Assembly (NCBI GenBank): GCA_002197995.1
Contig: NGZR01000005.1
Span: 5,332,001 to 5,396,000 of the forward strand
Reading direction: 5' to 3'
Source of the DNA: Gaeumannomyces sp. JS-464
Taxonomy: Eukaryota; Ascomycota; Sordariomycetes; Magnaporthales; Magnaporthaceae
Length of the DNA: 64,000 nt
Part shown: positions 1 through 11,599 of the stretch, piece after piece
Numbering within the stretch: position 1 is the first letter of the stretch
How the letters are laid out: the number at the start of each line of letters is the position of its first letter
Position numbers and translations under genes: made by a program
The notes under the pieces: generated by a model
What the model saw: only the letters and a program-made list of their open reading frames with translations
Told to the model about the DNA's origin: nothing
The model's database searches: none

Positions 1-720
1 AGATAGTAATTTCGTAGTAAGCTGTTTTACTTTGGTTTAACTTTTGGCGATTTTATCCGTTATAAGTTTAAAAAGGCTAGCCGTATTAACGACTTTGTTA
101 AAGTTATATTTAACACCGTTAAAGGTAAAAACCGTAATTTCTTTTTCCTCGGGCTTTTTACTACTGCTTATTATAACTGTTATTATTTAATCTTTTAATA
201 AAGTGCTAAATAAAATTAGTTAAAATGTTATAATCGGGGGTTTGCTTTTAAAGTTAAGCGTTTTAAAAGTAAATTGGATAATATTTTAGGTTTAATGCTT
301 TTAAAAAATTACGTAACTTAAAAGGACGATTTAATTACGTGCTTTAAAAAATACCTAAAAGTTAATTTAAGTTAACTAATGCCGAAGCTTTAATTAAACT
401 ACTTAAAATAGTAAGAAATTCATCCTTTATATATATGCTGTTTTTTTTAATAACTTTTAAATTTGTAGTTTTATTACAAATTTACAAATCCCGTTTAAAT
501 TTATTGCTATATTACAAATCACAAATTTTTTTTAGATTTGTTATTTTGCTATAAATTTACAAATCCCGCGTGCCCACGTAATTTACGTGTTTTAACGTAA
601 AGCGGGGGTACCGTTTAAAGCTTTTTCCCGTCCTATTATCCTAAAGTTTGCATGCTAGTCGTAATAATACGATTATATAACACGGCTTTTCGCGTAAAAT
701 ATATATTTTAAGTAAAGCTC
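1..720 (-). mobile_element. Inverted fragment of gypsy family A (LTR plus start of gag), RIP-mutated
   Basis: The reverse complement of this stretch aligns with about 38.9-39.5 kb. Shared landmarks are the repeated GGATTTGTAAATTTATAGC units (here about 470-560), the acgttaaa/cacgtaa block near 570-615, and the start of the internal region (atttaagtagttt..attaaagcttcgg). It is therefore the LTR end and first gag codons of family A in minus orientation, running off the left edge. This copy keeps about 180 bp (about 60-240) that is missing near 39.44 kb; read on the minus strand that piece gives a short gag-like stretch. Stop codons are dense. From 720 to 985 I see only AT-rich sequence. Confidence 0.75.
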
Positions 721-984
721 GCACGATAAGCTTTTTTTATATTAACAAAATAAACAGCTTTTAAATAACAATATACCCGAAATTTTTTTTACTTTAAAAA
801 ACCAGTACTAGTACGAGTGTTACGAATATTAATTAATAAGCATGCTTAACTTATTAAATAGCATAACTTACAAATTAGCAATTAAAAAAGCGATTTATAC
901 TAGTTAAACGACGGGCTGCTACAGTAGGTGGATAAAAAAAACGCTTAACCCGCACTACACCAAATAAAACGGCCAGGGGTAAAT

Positions 985-2304
985 CCAACCCTTTTACTTT
1001 AAAAAACCGCTTTAGGCTTAAACAAATGCAATTCGCATAGAAATTTGCATTGGAAATACATTATTAAAAGGGCTATTTGTTAATTTAGTTAGTATTTGGT
1101 ATACCACCCTTATGCGTCGATAACGGCCTGTAAACGGCGGGGCACGAACTCGATTAAGTTATTAATTAAATCCTTTTTAAAGCCTTTCCAAACGGCTTTG
1201 CAACGGCTACAAGTTCGTTTAACATGCGTGCGTTTTTAAAAGCAGTAGTTAAGTAAAAATACTGCTTGCAAATGCGTTTTTTAAGCAATTTCCAAAAGTT
1301 TTCGATAAGGTTTAAGTTAAAAGAATAGGGGGGCCAGTTAAGCGTGCGAAAGGCTTCCTCTTATAGCCACTTTCGGACCTTTTTCGCGTTGTAAATAAAG
1401 GCGTTATCTTGCATAAACGTATATTTAAGCTCCCAAATAGTAGGTAAATGCTTTGCGAAAGTTTCGAGGTAAACGCTTACCGTAACGCCGCCTTTTTTTA
1501 CTTTAGGGTCCTTGTTAAAAAGGATTAAAAAAGTCCTTTTTTGCCACGTTATCCCCTTTAAAACATTTGGGAAAAACGACCACTGCGATAGCGGGCTTAA
1601 ACGAATTAAGGATTAAATGCTAAAGTCCCTAATTTAAAATAAATTGGTTAAAAATTAAGCGAAAAATAAAAGGTTAAAGTTGGTAGGTAAACTAACCTTA
1701 AAAGCGGAATACTTAACCCTTTTAATAACTAGCCCTTTTATCGATAATGCTTTCGTCCGTAAAGACGATTATGCGCTAAAACCCAATATTTTTACTAATA
1801 TAACGCGTAGCAAAAGCGAGGCGTTTAGCAGCGACTTTTTCGGTAAAAAACGGGCGCGTAACGGCGAGGTGGTGTTAAACCCCTTGTGTTTTAAAGTATT
1901 AAGCTACCGTGCGAGTTAACACCTCCGGGCACGAAATTAAAGCGACTTTTACTAGTGAATAAAAAGGATTAATAATAATAGTACGTATAATCGCTCGTTT
2001 AGCGCGTTTATTTAGCACGGATGGCCGGCCACGGCCGGGTCGGGAAACTTCATTTTGCTGGGATAAATATCTTTTTACGACCCCGCGGACGTGCACCTCG
2101 CTAACTCCTTTTTTATACGCGACGCTACGCGCGGGCTGGCCGGCGAAGTACCTCCCGAAAATCTTGGATCGCAGGGCAGGCGAGGAATGCTTAAATTTTG
2201 CTTTTTTAACCGGAAATAACGGAATGGGTGCCATTTAAAGTGTGGTGGTTAAGACGCGATAGGAAAAAAATTTGGGTTAAATTGGTGGGGTTAAAAAGGG
2301 TTGG
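985..2304 (-). mobile_element. Tc1/mariner-type DNA transposon, RIP-degraded
   Basis: A 1.3-kb unit of typical Tc1/mariner size. Candidate terminal inverted repeats are CCAACCCTTTT at 985-995 and its complement near 2294-2304; the following bases also agree if C-to-T changes are allowed. The interior encodes a transposase on the minus strand. No clean TA target duplication could be confirmed, so the ends are approximate. Confidence 0.65.
1080..2234 (-). pseudogene. Tc1/mariner transposase pseudogene
   Basis: Cut-and-paste transposase relic. The N-terminal part (1899-2234, an open 111-residue stretch) is basic, carries a helix-turn-helix-like region and a GRGRPS motif, as in Tc1-type DNA-binding domains. 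Downstream the catalytic part is readable through stops: MQDNA (about 1400-1415) carries the second catalytic aspartate, and the WPPYS..LN.IENFW block (about 1280-1345) is the classic PDLNPIEN region. There the expected Asp reads Asn (FNLNLIEN), a G-to-A change consistent with RIP on the opposite strand. The C-terminus fades near 1090. Non-functional. The family call rests on motif order. Confidence 0.75.
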
Positions 2305-3251
2305 GCGTTTTTTTTGTCCTCCTATTGTATAACGTACGACGTTTTTTTAACGATTTAATCGTAGCTTTGCTTAATAGGTAATCGCGTTTAATCCTAAACG
2401 ATTTTTCCTATAAAAAATATTTAAACGGATTTTTAAACTGCAAATACGATTTTTTAAAATTACTAGGTTTAATTTAACTAGTTAATAAGTATCGCACGAA
2501 TAAGGGAAAAGTTGCGCGTTATTACGCAATTATTATTAATATTTCCTTTTTTTTCTTTTTAATTAAATAACCCCGGCTTTTAACCTCGCATAATTAACAT
2601 ATTTAAAACCGAAATACTAGAAATAAACCCCGTTTGTTAAAATAGCGGAGCTTTACAAATAACACCTTTTTTAAAACGAAAATAACCCCGTTTTGCTTAC
2701 GTATAACGAATTGGCAAAAGGTAGTGGTATTTTAACTTTATTATGGAAAAAAAAACATAAATCTTAAATAAAAACGAGCTGTGCAACGTTTGCCAAATTA
2801 CAAATAAGCGACATTTTACTACATATTTCGCACGATATTTCGTAAAAGCTATTTAGCTATTTATTTAAAAAAAAACGATTACGGGAAATATTCCGCTAAA
2901 ATTTTATAAAAAAAAAGCATTTTAATTCGAAGCAATCGACCGTACGTTTTAAAAAAATGCTTAAACTGTTATATAGCGATAAAACTAATATCCTAAGAAA
3001 TTTAATTATAAAATAACTTGTACGAGTTTTAAACTTTATTTCCTTAAATACGTTATTTTTATCACTTTAGCCTTAGCTTATACGACTATTATAATAAGCA
3101 AAATTTTTGCTTTTAATAAAACTTAAATTACCCGGGAAAAAACAGTTCGTACGATCGTTTTAACGGTCGAAACGGATTATTTTAAAACCGAAAAAAATTC
3201 GTACAAAAAGCAATTTACATATTTAAAATCGTTCTTTTTAAAGCTCGTACT
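2305..3251. other. AT-rich RIP-mutated stretch without recognisable gene
   Basis: No open frame or motif that I recognise. TpA-rich with persistent CpG, so probably old repeat sequence beyond recognition. Confidence 0.5.
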
Positions 3252-3325
3252 ATTACGGAGCGATTTTTAGCCACCACCTAGCCACTACCTAATATTACGG
3301 AGCGATCCCCAACCACCACCTAGCT
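3252..3325. repeat. 42-bp direct repeat (about 1.8 copies)
   Basis: ATTACGGAGCGAT followed by a CCACCACCTAGC block occurs at 3252 and again at 3294, a period of 42 bp. The two copies differ mainly by C/T and G/A changes (ttttag versus ccccaa). A short TA microsatellite follows at about 3325-3337. Confidence 0.8.
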
Positions 3326-3429
3326 ATATATATATACGGCTTTCCGCTATTAAATAAATGGGAGTTCTTTTTTTTCCCTTTTCGCGCAATAACAAGCTTT
3401 TTTCCTAGCATTTAAGTGTTGCACTATAA

Positions 3430-4030
3430 CAATTTATTACGCCATTTTCCAAAAACCGGTTAAAGCTAACCGCTTTTTGCTAAGATTAAAACGCAATATA
3501 CTACGGAACTATAAATAAAACCACGAAGCATTATTAAAAAACCGACGGCGAACCGATAGCCACCTATTAAAACTTTTAAAACGATTAAGAGTTACCTATA
3601 TAACGGACAAAGCCTCGAACAGCGGAGCCGCATTATAAAACAAGCGGAGCTTTGGCGAATTTTTCGCCGAATTCCTTGCTTTAATAACCCTAATTCGAAA
3701 GGCAAAAAAAGCGAGCATAACAGCTTTTATCGGCGTTATTAGCGGTTTTAAACAAGCGATAAACCAAATAAACGCCATTTTATTAAAATTAAATAACGGC
3801 GTAAACAATTTGCTTACTATTAATACCGCTATTAAAAACAGCCTAAACTAAATGTCGATAGCGCATTAAACCGCATTAGCCGATATTAAACGAAAAATGG
3901 CTAAAAGCGCTAAATTGGAAAAAAATAAGCGGGAAGCAAACGCGTCGGAAAAAGCGGTAATAGCCCGGCTTTAAAAAGCGCGGGATAGGATTATAATCCT
4001 GGAATTATAATAAAAATAAAAGCGGGGATT
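3430..4030 (+). pseudogene. Unassigned degraded coding relic, possibly C-terminus of a transposase
   Basis: Read forward through stops, this stretch gives long Lys/Arg/Glu-rich runs, ending in an amphipathic segment (..AKLEKNKREANASEKAV..ARL..) resembling a coiled coil. Fungal pogo/Fot-type transposases often end like this, but I see no DDE core, so the family is not established. It is oriented opposite to the adjacent gypsy element and may have truncated its 3' end. Low-confidence description only. Confidence 0.25.
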
Positions 4031-4332
4031 TGGCTATCGAAGGTCGATTCGTTACGAAAACCTTTTTAATTTAAAAACGCACATATTAGCTATTAATAAA
4101 GCATTTACATTTACATTTAACGCTAATTTTTTACCGATTAGCGTTTTTTTATTAACCATTAAAGAAATAGCGGCTTTTCGATTTAAACTTATAACTTTTT
4201 AACGTTAATAGTTTTTAACATTTGGTTATTATTAGCGAATTTTTTTAAAAGCAGTTAATTAACCTAATCGTTTTAATAAAATAAATAAAATGTTCGAAAA
4301 TATTGTTTTATATACGCGTTAATTATTTCGGT

Positions 4333-4710
4333 TTATTCGTCGGATTTTAAATAATGCGATAACGATATGCGAAAGGTAACGTTAAAATATCGCGATAGTT
4401 TTTTCCAAAATGCCGAAACGAATTGCGTGCTTTTATTAAAAACGATAGTATTTGGTATACCGTGGTAGCGATATATTAACGTAACGAAAACGTCGGCAAA
4501 ATAGCCTGCATTCGTTATACTAATTGGAATATAATGTTTTATTTTTATTAAACGGTTTACCATTACCAAAACGTTTTTGTATTCGATTTCGTTCCGTTTG
4601 CATTTTGGTAATAGCCCGACGAAATTTATCGAAATGTCCGTCCACGGCCGAAATGGTACTAACAACGGTTTTAATAATCCGTTTAACGAACTTTTTCCTT
4701 TTTTTACCAT
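4333..4710 (-). pseudogene. Gypsy B integrase core fragment
   Basis: A 125-residue open stretch reads as a gypsy integrase core: PWTDISINFVG..P (the first catalytic Asp of the D..F.G motif), VLVMVNRL.K.KHYIP (usually VVDR), then YRYHGIPNTIVFNKSTQF (usually SDRGTQF), FWKKLSRYFNVT and a degraded S.SHY..SDE. Several residues that are Asp or Gly in the family are Asn or Lys, as expected from G-to-A RIP changes. Reading continues past 4333 through stops (INAYIKQYF-like). Not functional. Confidence 0.85.
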
Positions 4711-5799
4711 TTTGCATAAATAATAGCCTCGAATAAAAGTGCTAACGTTTCGCTATAAATTTAACCACGTATAAATTCTTTATATAAGGTTGTATATTTT
4801 CGTTTTGCCGGGATGCCTTTTTAGCGGTAATTATATGTTTAATATAAAATTTGCAATTTTAAAACGTTATTAAACGGGATTTACAATTGGTTCCCGATAT
4901 AAATACGCCTGCGGATTGCTAGGCAATTAGTTTTAACAATTTTATATTTTTAAACGAAATGCGGGAATTGTTTAACTGTTAAGCTTTGTAACGTTTTTAA
5001 CATCGTTTAAGTTATTTCGCATTTCCCGTAAGCATTATCGATTAACGTGTTAATAGGTTTTAATATATCCAATTAATAAAATGCTACGTGTTATAAAAAT
5101 GTCGGTATACCGTCGTTTTACTAATACTTGGTTGCCAAACACTTTTTAAAAGTAACGTTTTTTAGCGTAATACGATTTTATCGTTTGTTATATCGCGTAT
5201 GTTCGTTAATCGAACGCCCGGTAATCGAAAAAATGCATTTGGTATAACTGCTAATTTTCCTAGCTTATAAATAATTTAGAATTTAAAATCGCTAAGGAAT
5301 TTTAACTACCGAACTTATCGCTGGTTTAAAAGTTTAATAGTTGCGAAATATTAAAGGTTTTTATAATTTAACCAAACTTTTATTAACTATTTAGCGTTTT
5401 AAAGCTCGGGGCGCTATTTTTTAAAAGCTTTAATTATAATTAAGAGTTTTTTATTATAAATTTTATAATTACACTTCGTTAACGAATATTTAAACGAAAA
5501 AAAGCGACCGAGCGTCGGGCCTTTTTATCGTTTTTTTAAAATAAAATTCCGCTAAACGCTTAATCGGAAGCGTTCGTTTTTACGATAATTCGTTTATTAG
5601 GGTTATAAAAAGCTAAAATAATCGTTATCGAAAAGAAGTTTTTTAATTGTCGAAATGCCGTTAAAATTTTAACTGTAAGTAAACCCGGCTAACTTTTTTC
5701 GCTTATTAATGCTATTAAAAATTACGCGATAATTAAAAAGCTTTTAATAAATCGTCGGTAAAAGTTAGCGAACCCGACGAAACGTTAAAAAAATTTAAC

Positions 5800-6500
5800 A
5801 AATATAATTCCTGACATTTTTTAATCGCCCGTATTTTATTTTCGTTTATGCGTATTCCCGTTATTATAATAATTAGGCCGAAATATTTGTTTTTTATACG
5901 CCGAACTCGCATTTCCTAATATCGATAATAAAGCCGGCGTTTGCGATTTTTATATAATTTTTAATATATCGCCGGTGTTCCGCCCGCGTTTGCTATAAAT
6001 AAGCACGTCGTTTAAATAAGCGGTGGCGAATTAAAATATCGCCCAACGTATGGTTAATATAATGTTAAAATAAATTTAAAGCTTTATTATACCGAAATTA
6101 AAATAAAGCATTTAAAAAGGCCGAACCTAATAATAAACGCTATTTTCATTTATTTTTCAAAGCGATTCGCAAACGGTTAAATGCTATAATAATATCCAAT
6201 TTGGAAACCATTTCGTTTTAAACAACGCGTTAAAAGTTTTTTTAATAAACGGGAAAAATACCGGTTTTTACGGTAACGTTATTTAATTTTTGTAATCGAT
6301 ATAAACCCGTACTTTTACCGGGTTTCCGCGTAAAAAGCACCGCGCCGCGGTAAAAGATTAACTCGGGCAAATAAACCTTTATTTAAATATTCGTCCAAAT
6401 ATTTTGCGAATTACGCGTAATTCCCTTAATAATATAGCTTTATAATAGCTATATGGTAACGTTTAACCGGCGAATAGCTTAATTTTATAATCGAACGGCC
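5800..6500 (-). pseudogene. Gypsy B reverse transcriptase fragment
   Basis: On the minus strand, 5985-6032 reads FATAYLNDVLIYSKRG, the YLDDVLIYS active-site block with the first Asp changed to Asn (catalytic loss). Upstream at about 6426-6500 a stretch resembles the HRPYDHKI-type RT N-terminus (..GRSIIKLSYSPVK..). Frames are shared with numerous TAA/TAG codons. Typical RIP wreckage of a Ty3/gypsy RT. Confidence 0.8.
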
Positions 6501-8164
6501 GGTAAAATAGTAAAATGTTTGCGTTTTTTCGTAAAAGCATTTAGCTATATTTTTTAATTTAATAAGGAGCTTATTTAAAAATTTTTGCATAATTACCGTA
6601 GTTTTTTTCCAAATATTTTTTAATATTTTCGTTGGAAATTCGTTAAAAATGCGGTATTTCGTCGATTTAATTTCGGAAAGTTTAAAAGCGTAATGGTAAT
6701 TTAACAACGTTATATATATTATTTAAAGTTAAAATGGATCGCAAAAAGGCGGTTAGCGTTTCGTTAGCGATTTCGTCGAAATTTCGCGTGTTTTTTAAAC
6801 GTTTAATCGTCGTTTTAGCAATAAGTTTTCCTAATATGGTTCGTTTAATTTATACGCCTAGTTATTTAAAAAAAATAAGGACATTAGTAGCGTTAAATAT
6901 CCGTATTTCCAATTTTAATATAGCGTATTAAGTTTTCGCTATCGTTTTGCCGTTAATTGCTAATATGCTTGCTTTTTAATCGATAGCGGGGTTATGGTAT
7001 TTAAATTAAAAAAAAGCTAAAAATAACATTAAAACCGTTTAAAAGCCAGCAGTATATTGCTAATATTTCCCTTTTATCGGCGAAGCAATGTCGTATTTTA
7101 ACGTACTCGGTAATATACTTTACGATATTCCCGTTTGCGAAACGAAATGGTTTTAATCGCGGCAAAAGTTAGCGTAAAAACTAATATTTATGCGTGAAAA
7201 AGTTATCGATAAACGCTTATAATAAGCATCCCGTATCGATTAACAATTGGCATAAAATGGCTTTCGTATTACTAAAACGTAAATATGTAAAAAAGGAAAA
7301 AGTTGTATTAAAGCTTAAAATTAAAAAAAACTTTTATATTTATTTAAAATGGCTGTTTTCGAATGCTTCGCGTGCGTTTTAACGCAAAGCTTACTTTTCT
7401 TTCGCCGGTATTCCGCTGGTTTTCGCAAAGCATACGCGGGATATATGTTTTTTCTTTTCGTAATAAAAATAAAAGTTTTAAGTTATACGCCGGTTTTTTT
7501 TTTACTAGCGTAATAAAAAGGCGGCTTTCGGTATTAACTTTGCTAAAGTTTATAAGGTCGCCGTTATACTTTATGTTTTATTACGAACCCGGGCGGTTTT
7601 AAAGCGTTTAATTGTAATTCCGTTAGTAATAAGCATAATCGGCGATATTGTTAAATAAATCGCGGAATAATGCCACCCATTTATCGAATGCGTTAAAAGC
7701 TAATCGTAATAATGAGAAAATAAAGCGGAATAGCCCGTTAAATTCGCTATTAACTTTTTTTTTAAAGCTTTTATTAATTATACATTAATTATATCGTATA
7801 AATCGGCGAAACGGTGGAATTCGTTAATAAAATTTTCGAAAAAGCTTTTTCCTTATTTAAAGCTAGCGAAATGCCGTCGGGCCGCTTATACCGCGTTGGT
7901 TATAATATATACCAGGTTAAAAATGCGAAATAGGTCGGCGATAATATGGATTTGTTTAAGCGACGAGTTATCGTCGGTAAGCATTTTGCTTTTAACTAAG
8001 CTATACGCTTATCCCGCGAAAAATTGCCCGGCGTATAACACTTTTTTTTGTTTTTTGGGAACGTTAGTCCGTTTAGCGCAAATTTAATTTGCAATTAAGC
8101 TTTTTAAAATTCGTAAGCCTTTTATCGTGCTTTAGATAAAAGCTGTAAGGCCCGTTTAAAGCTA

Positions 8165-9470
8165 AAAAGGCACCCACGACGGCAGCACCGGCACAGGTGC
8201 CCCTCCCCCCTCCCTTAACGCCGGCGTACGCGCCCACTTGTCGGGTCGGCTGCGGCGGCCGCGGAGGAAATTATTGCGAGCTATAGCCGCAAATAATAAC
8301 ATACGGCTTTAATTTGCGCCACGCTAGCTTAATTTATTAACGCCGGCATTGCTTCCTTTTCGGCGGAAGCAATCCCCGAAGTTAACGGCTGGAAAAATTG
8401 TTTTATCGATTACGTTAAATAAGCTTTTTTCAGCTTATTTACGCCGGTTAAAAAGGAAAGAAGCTTATACGGGGCCCCGGAGCTTTCGTAACGCACGCCC
8501 CGGCTATTTACGCGTTAATAGCCCAAAAAGGCTACTAATAACCTTAACAACCCGTACAGGCTTTTTAAGGCCGTACGTTTTAAATTACCCGGGCACCCCG
8601 CTTATTAATAAGTTTTAAAGCCGATTTCCGGGTATTCGTTAAAATTTTAAAAAAACGGCAGGTTTAAGCTAACTAATAAACGGGTTTTAGCATTTGTAAA
8701 ACCTTTGCCGATAGTAAAAACCTGCCGTTTACAACGGCCGACGTCCCGAAAGCGTATTAATTTTTTACCGGGTTCGTGTTAAAAGCAAAAACGGCCGATA
8801 TTTAAAACTGGCTTTTGCAATACCGATCCGAATTAAACCGTTTATATAACGCCGAAATGATCGAAAAGCTCGAAATTTGGTATAATTACGTAATTTCCAG
8901 CTGTTTTACCTTTTTAACCAACGGTTTTAAATAATGCGTCCCGATATCGGATAAACTAGTTCGGGAGGAAGTAAAAGCCTAAATAAAGCATAAACCGGTA
9001 AACGTTAAGCTTTCCGAAACCGGCGTCGATTATTAAAAGCATATATCGTAAATTATATCCCTTTATACGCAAATGGCCGGGTTTAAACTTTAAAGGATTA
9101 CTTTTTTCTTACGCCGCGTATAACGATACCCGCCGGTTACTTAGCACACTTTTAGCTGCCACGGTTTCCACGTGGCCCGTAATTGCGCCCGGGCCGATAA
9201 ATGCTTTCGGTGCGGGAAAATAAACGACGACCGGCACGTATAACCGTGTACGGCCCTCCCTCGCAATGCGCGAACTGCTCGGGCTCGTACTTTGCTAACC
9301 ACCCGAACTGCCTTATAAAGCCCGTACGAGTAAACGAAATGCTAAAACATTTAACTTATAAAAAAAAGGGGCTGTTAAAAGGTTAAGCGCACAAGCGTAC
9401 CGGACGGCGGTAAAAGCGGCGGAAACCGCCGTTGCTACCGCCACCGCCGCTACCGCTGCTTCCTTCCTCG
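8165..9470 (+). mobile_element. LINE-2, truncated copy (5'UTR and ORF1 start)
   Basis: Nearly the same sequence as 9776 to about 11070, including the GCACCGGCACA..CCCCTCCCC block, a GGCGGCCGCGGAGGAAATTA block, the palindrome ATTGCTTCC..GGAAGCAAT (8347-8372) and the CCHC-encoding stretch (9201-9386, CANCSGSYFANHPNC). It starts about 300 bp inside the 5' end of the neighbouring copy and stops inside the alanine/GCC-rich part of ORF1, where the next copy's 5' end begins. Same orientation, so a head-to-tail partial duplication or two insertions. Confidence 0.75.
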
Positions 9471-10775
9471 AATTTACCAATTTTTAGCATTGCGCTATTA
9501 ATGCACACTGCCAAATTGCATACAAATCCTTAACACCCGCCAATTAGCGACTTAACACTAATAACCACGCCTGTTAACGGCGTTGGCGACGGCAACATGC
9601 CGTTGCTAACAGCCCCCCTTCGGCCAATAAGGTGGCGCGCGCCCTCCTCGTCGGCCTAACGGCCCGGAGGAACGCGTCGCTGCCACCCGGGCCCTTCCGC
9701 GCGCTAGCGCACCCGACCACGCCGTTCCCGTTGCGAAATTAGCAATACCCAATAAGGCCCGATTAGGGCCAGGAAGGCTCCCACGACGGCAGCACCGGCA
9801 CAAGTGCCCCTCCCCCCCTTTTTTAACGCCGGCGTACGCGCTTACTTATCGGGTTAACCGCGGCGGCCGCGGAGGAAATTATTGCGAGTTATAACCGCAA
9901 ATAATAACAAACGGCCCTAATTTGCGCCACGTTAGCCCGATTTATCGACGCCGGTATTGCCTCCTTTTGGCGGAAGCAATCCCCAAAGCTAACGGCTGGA
10001 AAAATTACTTTATTAATTACGCTAAATAAGCTTTTTTCAGCTTATTTACGCCGGCCGAAAAGGAAAAAAGCTTATACGGGGCTTTAAAGCCCCCGCAACG
10101 CGCGCTTTCGGCCATTTACGCATCGGTGGCCCGAAAGGGCCACTAATAACTTTAACAACCCGCATAAGCTTTTCGAAGCCGTACGCTTTAAACCCGGGCA
10201 CCCCGCTTACTAACAGGCTTTAAAACTAACTTCCGGGTATTCGCTAAAATCCCGAAAAAACGGCAGGCTTAGGCTAATTAACAAACGGGTTTTAGCATTC
10301 GCAAAACCCTTACTAATAGCAAAAATTTGCCGTTTACGACAGCCGATGTCCCGGAAGCGTACCGATTTTTTACCGGGTTCGTGTTAAAAGCAAAACGGCT
10401 AATATTTAAAGCCGGTTTTTGCAGCACCGATTCGAATTAAGCCGTTTATATAACGCCGAAAGGATTAAAAAGCCCGAAATTTAATACAATTACGTAATTT
10501 CCGGCTGCTTTACCTTTTTAACTAACGGTTTTAAACAATGCGTTTCGGTATCGGATAAATTGGTTCGAAAGGAAATGGAAGTTTAAACAAAGCATAAACC
10601 GGTAAACGTTAAGCTTTTCGGGGCCGGCGTCGACTATTAAAAGCGTATATCGTGAATTATATCCCTTTATACGCAAATAGCCGGGTTTAAGCTTTAAAAG
10701 ATCACTTTTTTTTCACGCCGCGTATAACGACACCCGCCGGTTACCCAGCATACCCCTGGCTGCCACGGCTTTTAC

Positions 10776-11327
10776 GTGGCCCGCAATTGCGCCCGGGCCG
10801 ATAGGTGCTTTCGGTGCGGGAAAATAAACGACGACCGGCACGTACAACCGTGTACGGCCCCCCCGCAATGCGCGAACTGCTCGGGCCCGTACCTAGCCGA
10901 CCACCCGAACTGCCTTATAAAGCTTGTACGGGTAAACGGAATGCTAAAGCATTTAACTCGTGGGGAAAAAAGCGCGGTTAGGAAATTAGGCGCACAAGCG
11001 TACCGGGCGGCGGTAAAAAAGGTGGAAGCCGCCGCTGCCGCCGCCACCGCCGCGGCCGCTGCCGCTACCGCTAACGCTTTTCCTACAACCGCGGTTATTA
11101 CGGACAATTCCGTTGTAACCGCTACCGCTAATGCTAATCCCGCGGCCGGTACCGGCAACGCCGCTGCTTTCGTTACCCCCGCCGCCGCCGCCGTTCTTGC
11201 CGCTGCTACCACCGCCGACGCTGCCGAAAAAAGCCCGGCAAGCCCGCCGGCCTCGAAAAGCGTGGCCCGTACGGCAAACAGGGAAAAGCACTTTGCCAAA
11301 AGATTTAAGGTTAATTTTAACAACTAA
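10776..11327 (+). pseudogene. LINE-2 ORF1 (gag-like) C-terminal part with zinc knuckles
   Basis: Open stretch of 183 residues. It begins with two cysteine/histidine clusters: C-F-R-C..H..C, then C-A-N-C..H-P-N-C (residues about 12-46), as in nucleic-acid-binding gag proteins of Tad-type LINEs. These are followed by a basic linker and a long alanine/valine/proline-rich segment encoded by GCC/GCT repeats (about 11030-11220). The start shown is only where the frame reopens: homologous coding text continues upstream through stops to about 9990 (e.g. PEAYRFFTGFVLK-like at about 10350). Role in the family: binding element RNA in the ribonucleoprotein. Upstream stops make it a pseudogene. Confidence 0.65.
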
Positions 11328-11599
11328 TACGAAGTACTGGCGGATATAAAACTAAACCTCCCCGAGCTCGAAAAGGCTATCGAAATAACCGGAAACCCCT
11401 TGGAAAAAACCGACGGTACCGCCGGCCAATAACTTTAAAGCTAAAGCCTTTTATATATTAACGCCGCTTTTACGTATGCCAGCAGCTAACCGGATATAAC
11501 AAACGCATAGCAATAAGGCCCGGCGCCCGGGGCTTCGCCTTAAACGCCGTGTTTTAACCGCCGTTTAAACGAACGTTTAACGTAGCTGGGAAGCGGGGG

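Larger units (their letters stand above)
4030..8164 (-). mobile_element. Ty3/gypsy family B retrotransposon, truncated, RIP-degraded
   Basis: Minus-strand pol relic in the order expected for Ty3/gypsy: probable gag/protease (about 6.8-8.16 kb, very degraded), reverse transcriptase (about 5.8-6.5 kb), RNase H (about 4.8-5.8 kb, inferred by position), integrase (4.33-4.71 kb). No LTR pair was found. The 5' side is cut abruptly by LINE-2 sequence at 8165, and the 3' side fades near 4.03 kb. All frames contain multiple stops. Confidence 0.75.

Noticed and set aside
10772..11323. Long antisense frames (183 and 101 residues, Ala- or Gly-rich) opposite LINE-2 ORF1
   Set aside because: They mirror the GCC-repeat coding strand; the plus strand carries the zinc knuckles, so the minus frames are compositional shadows.
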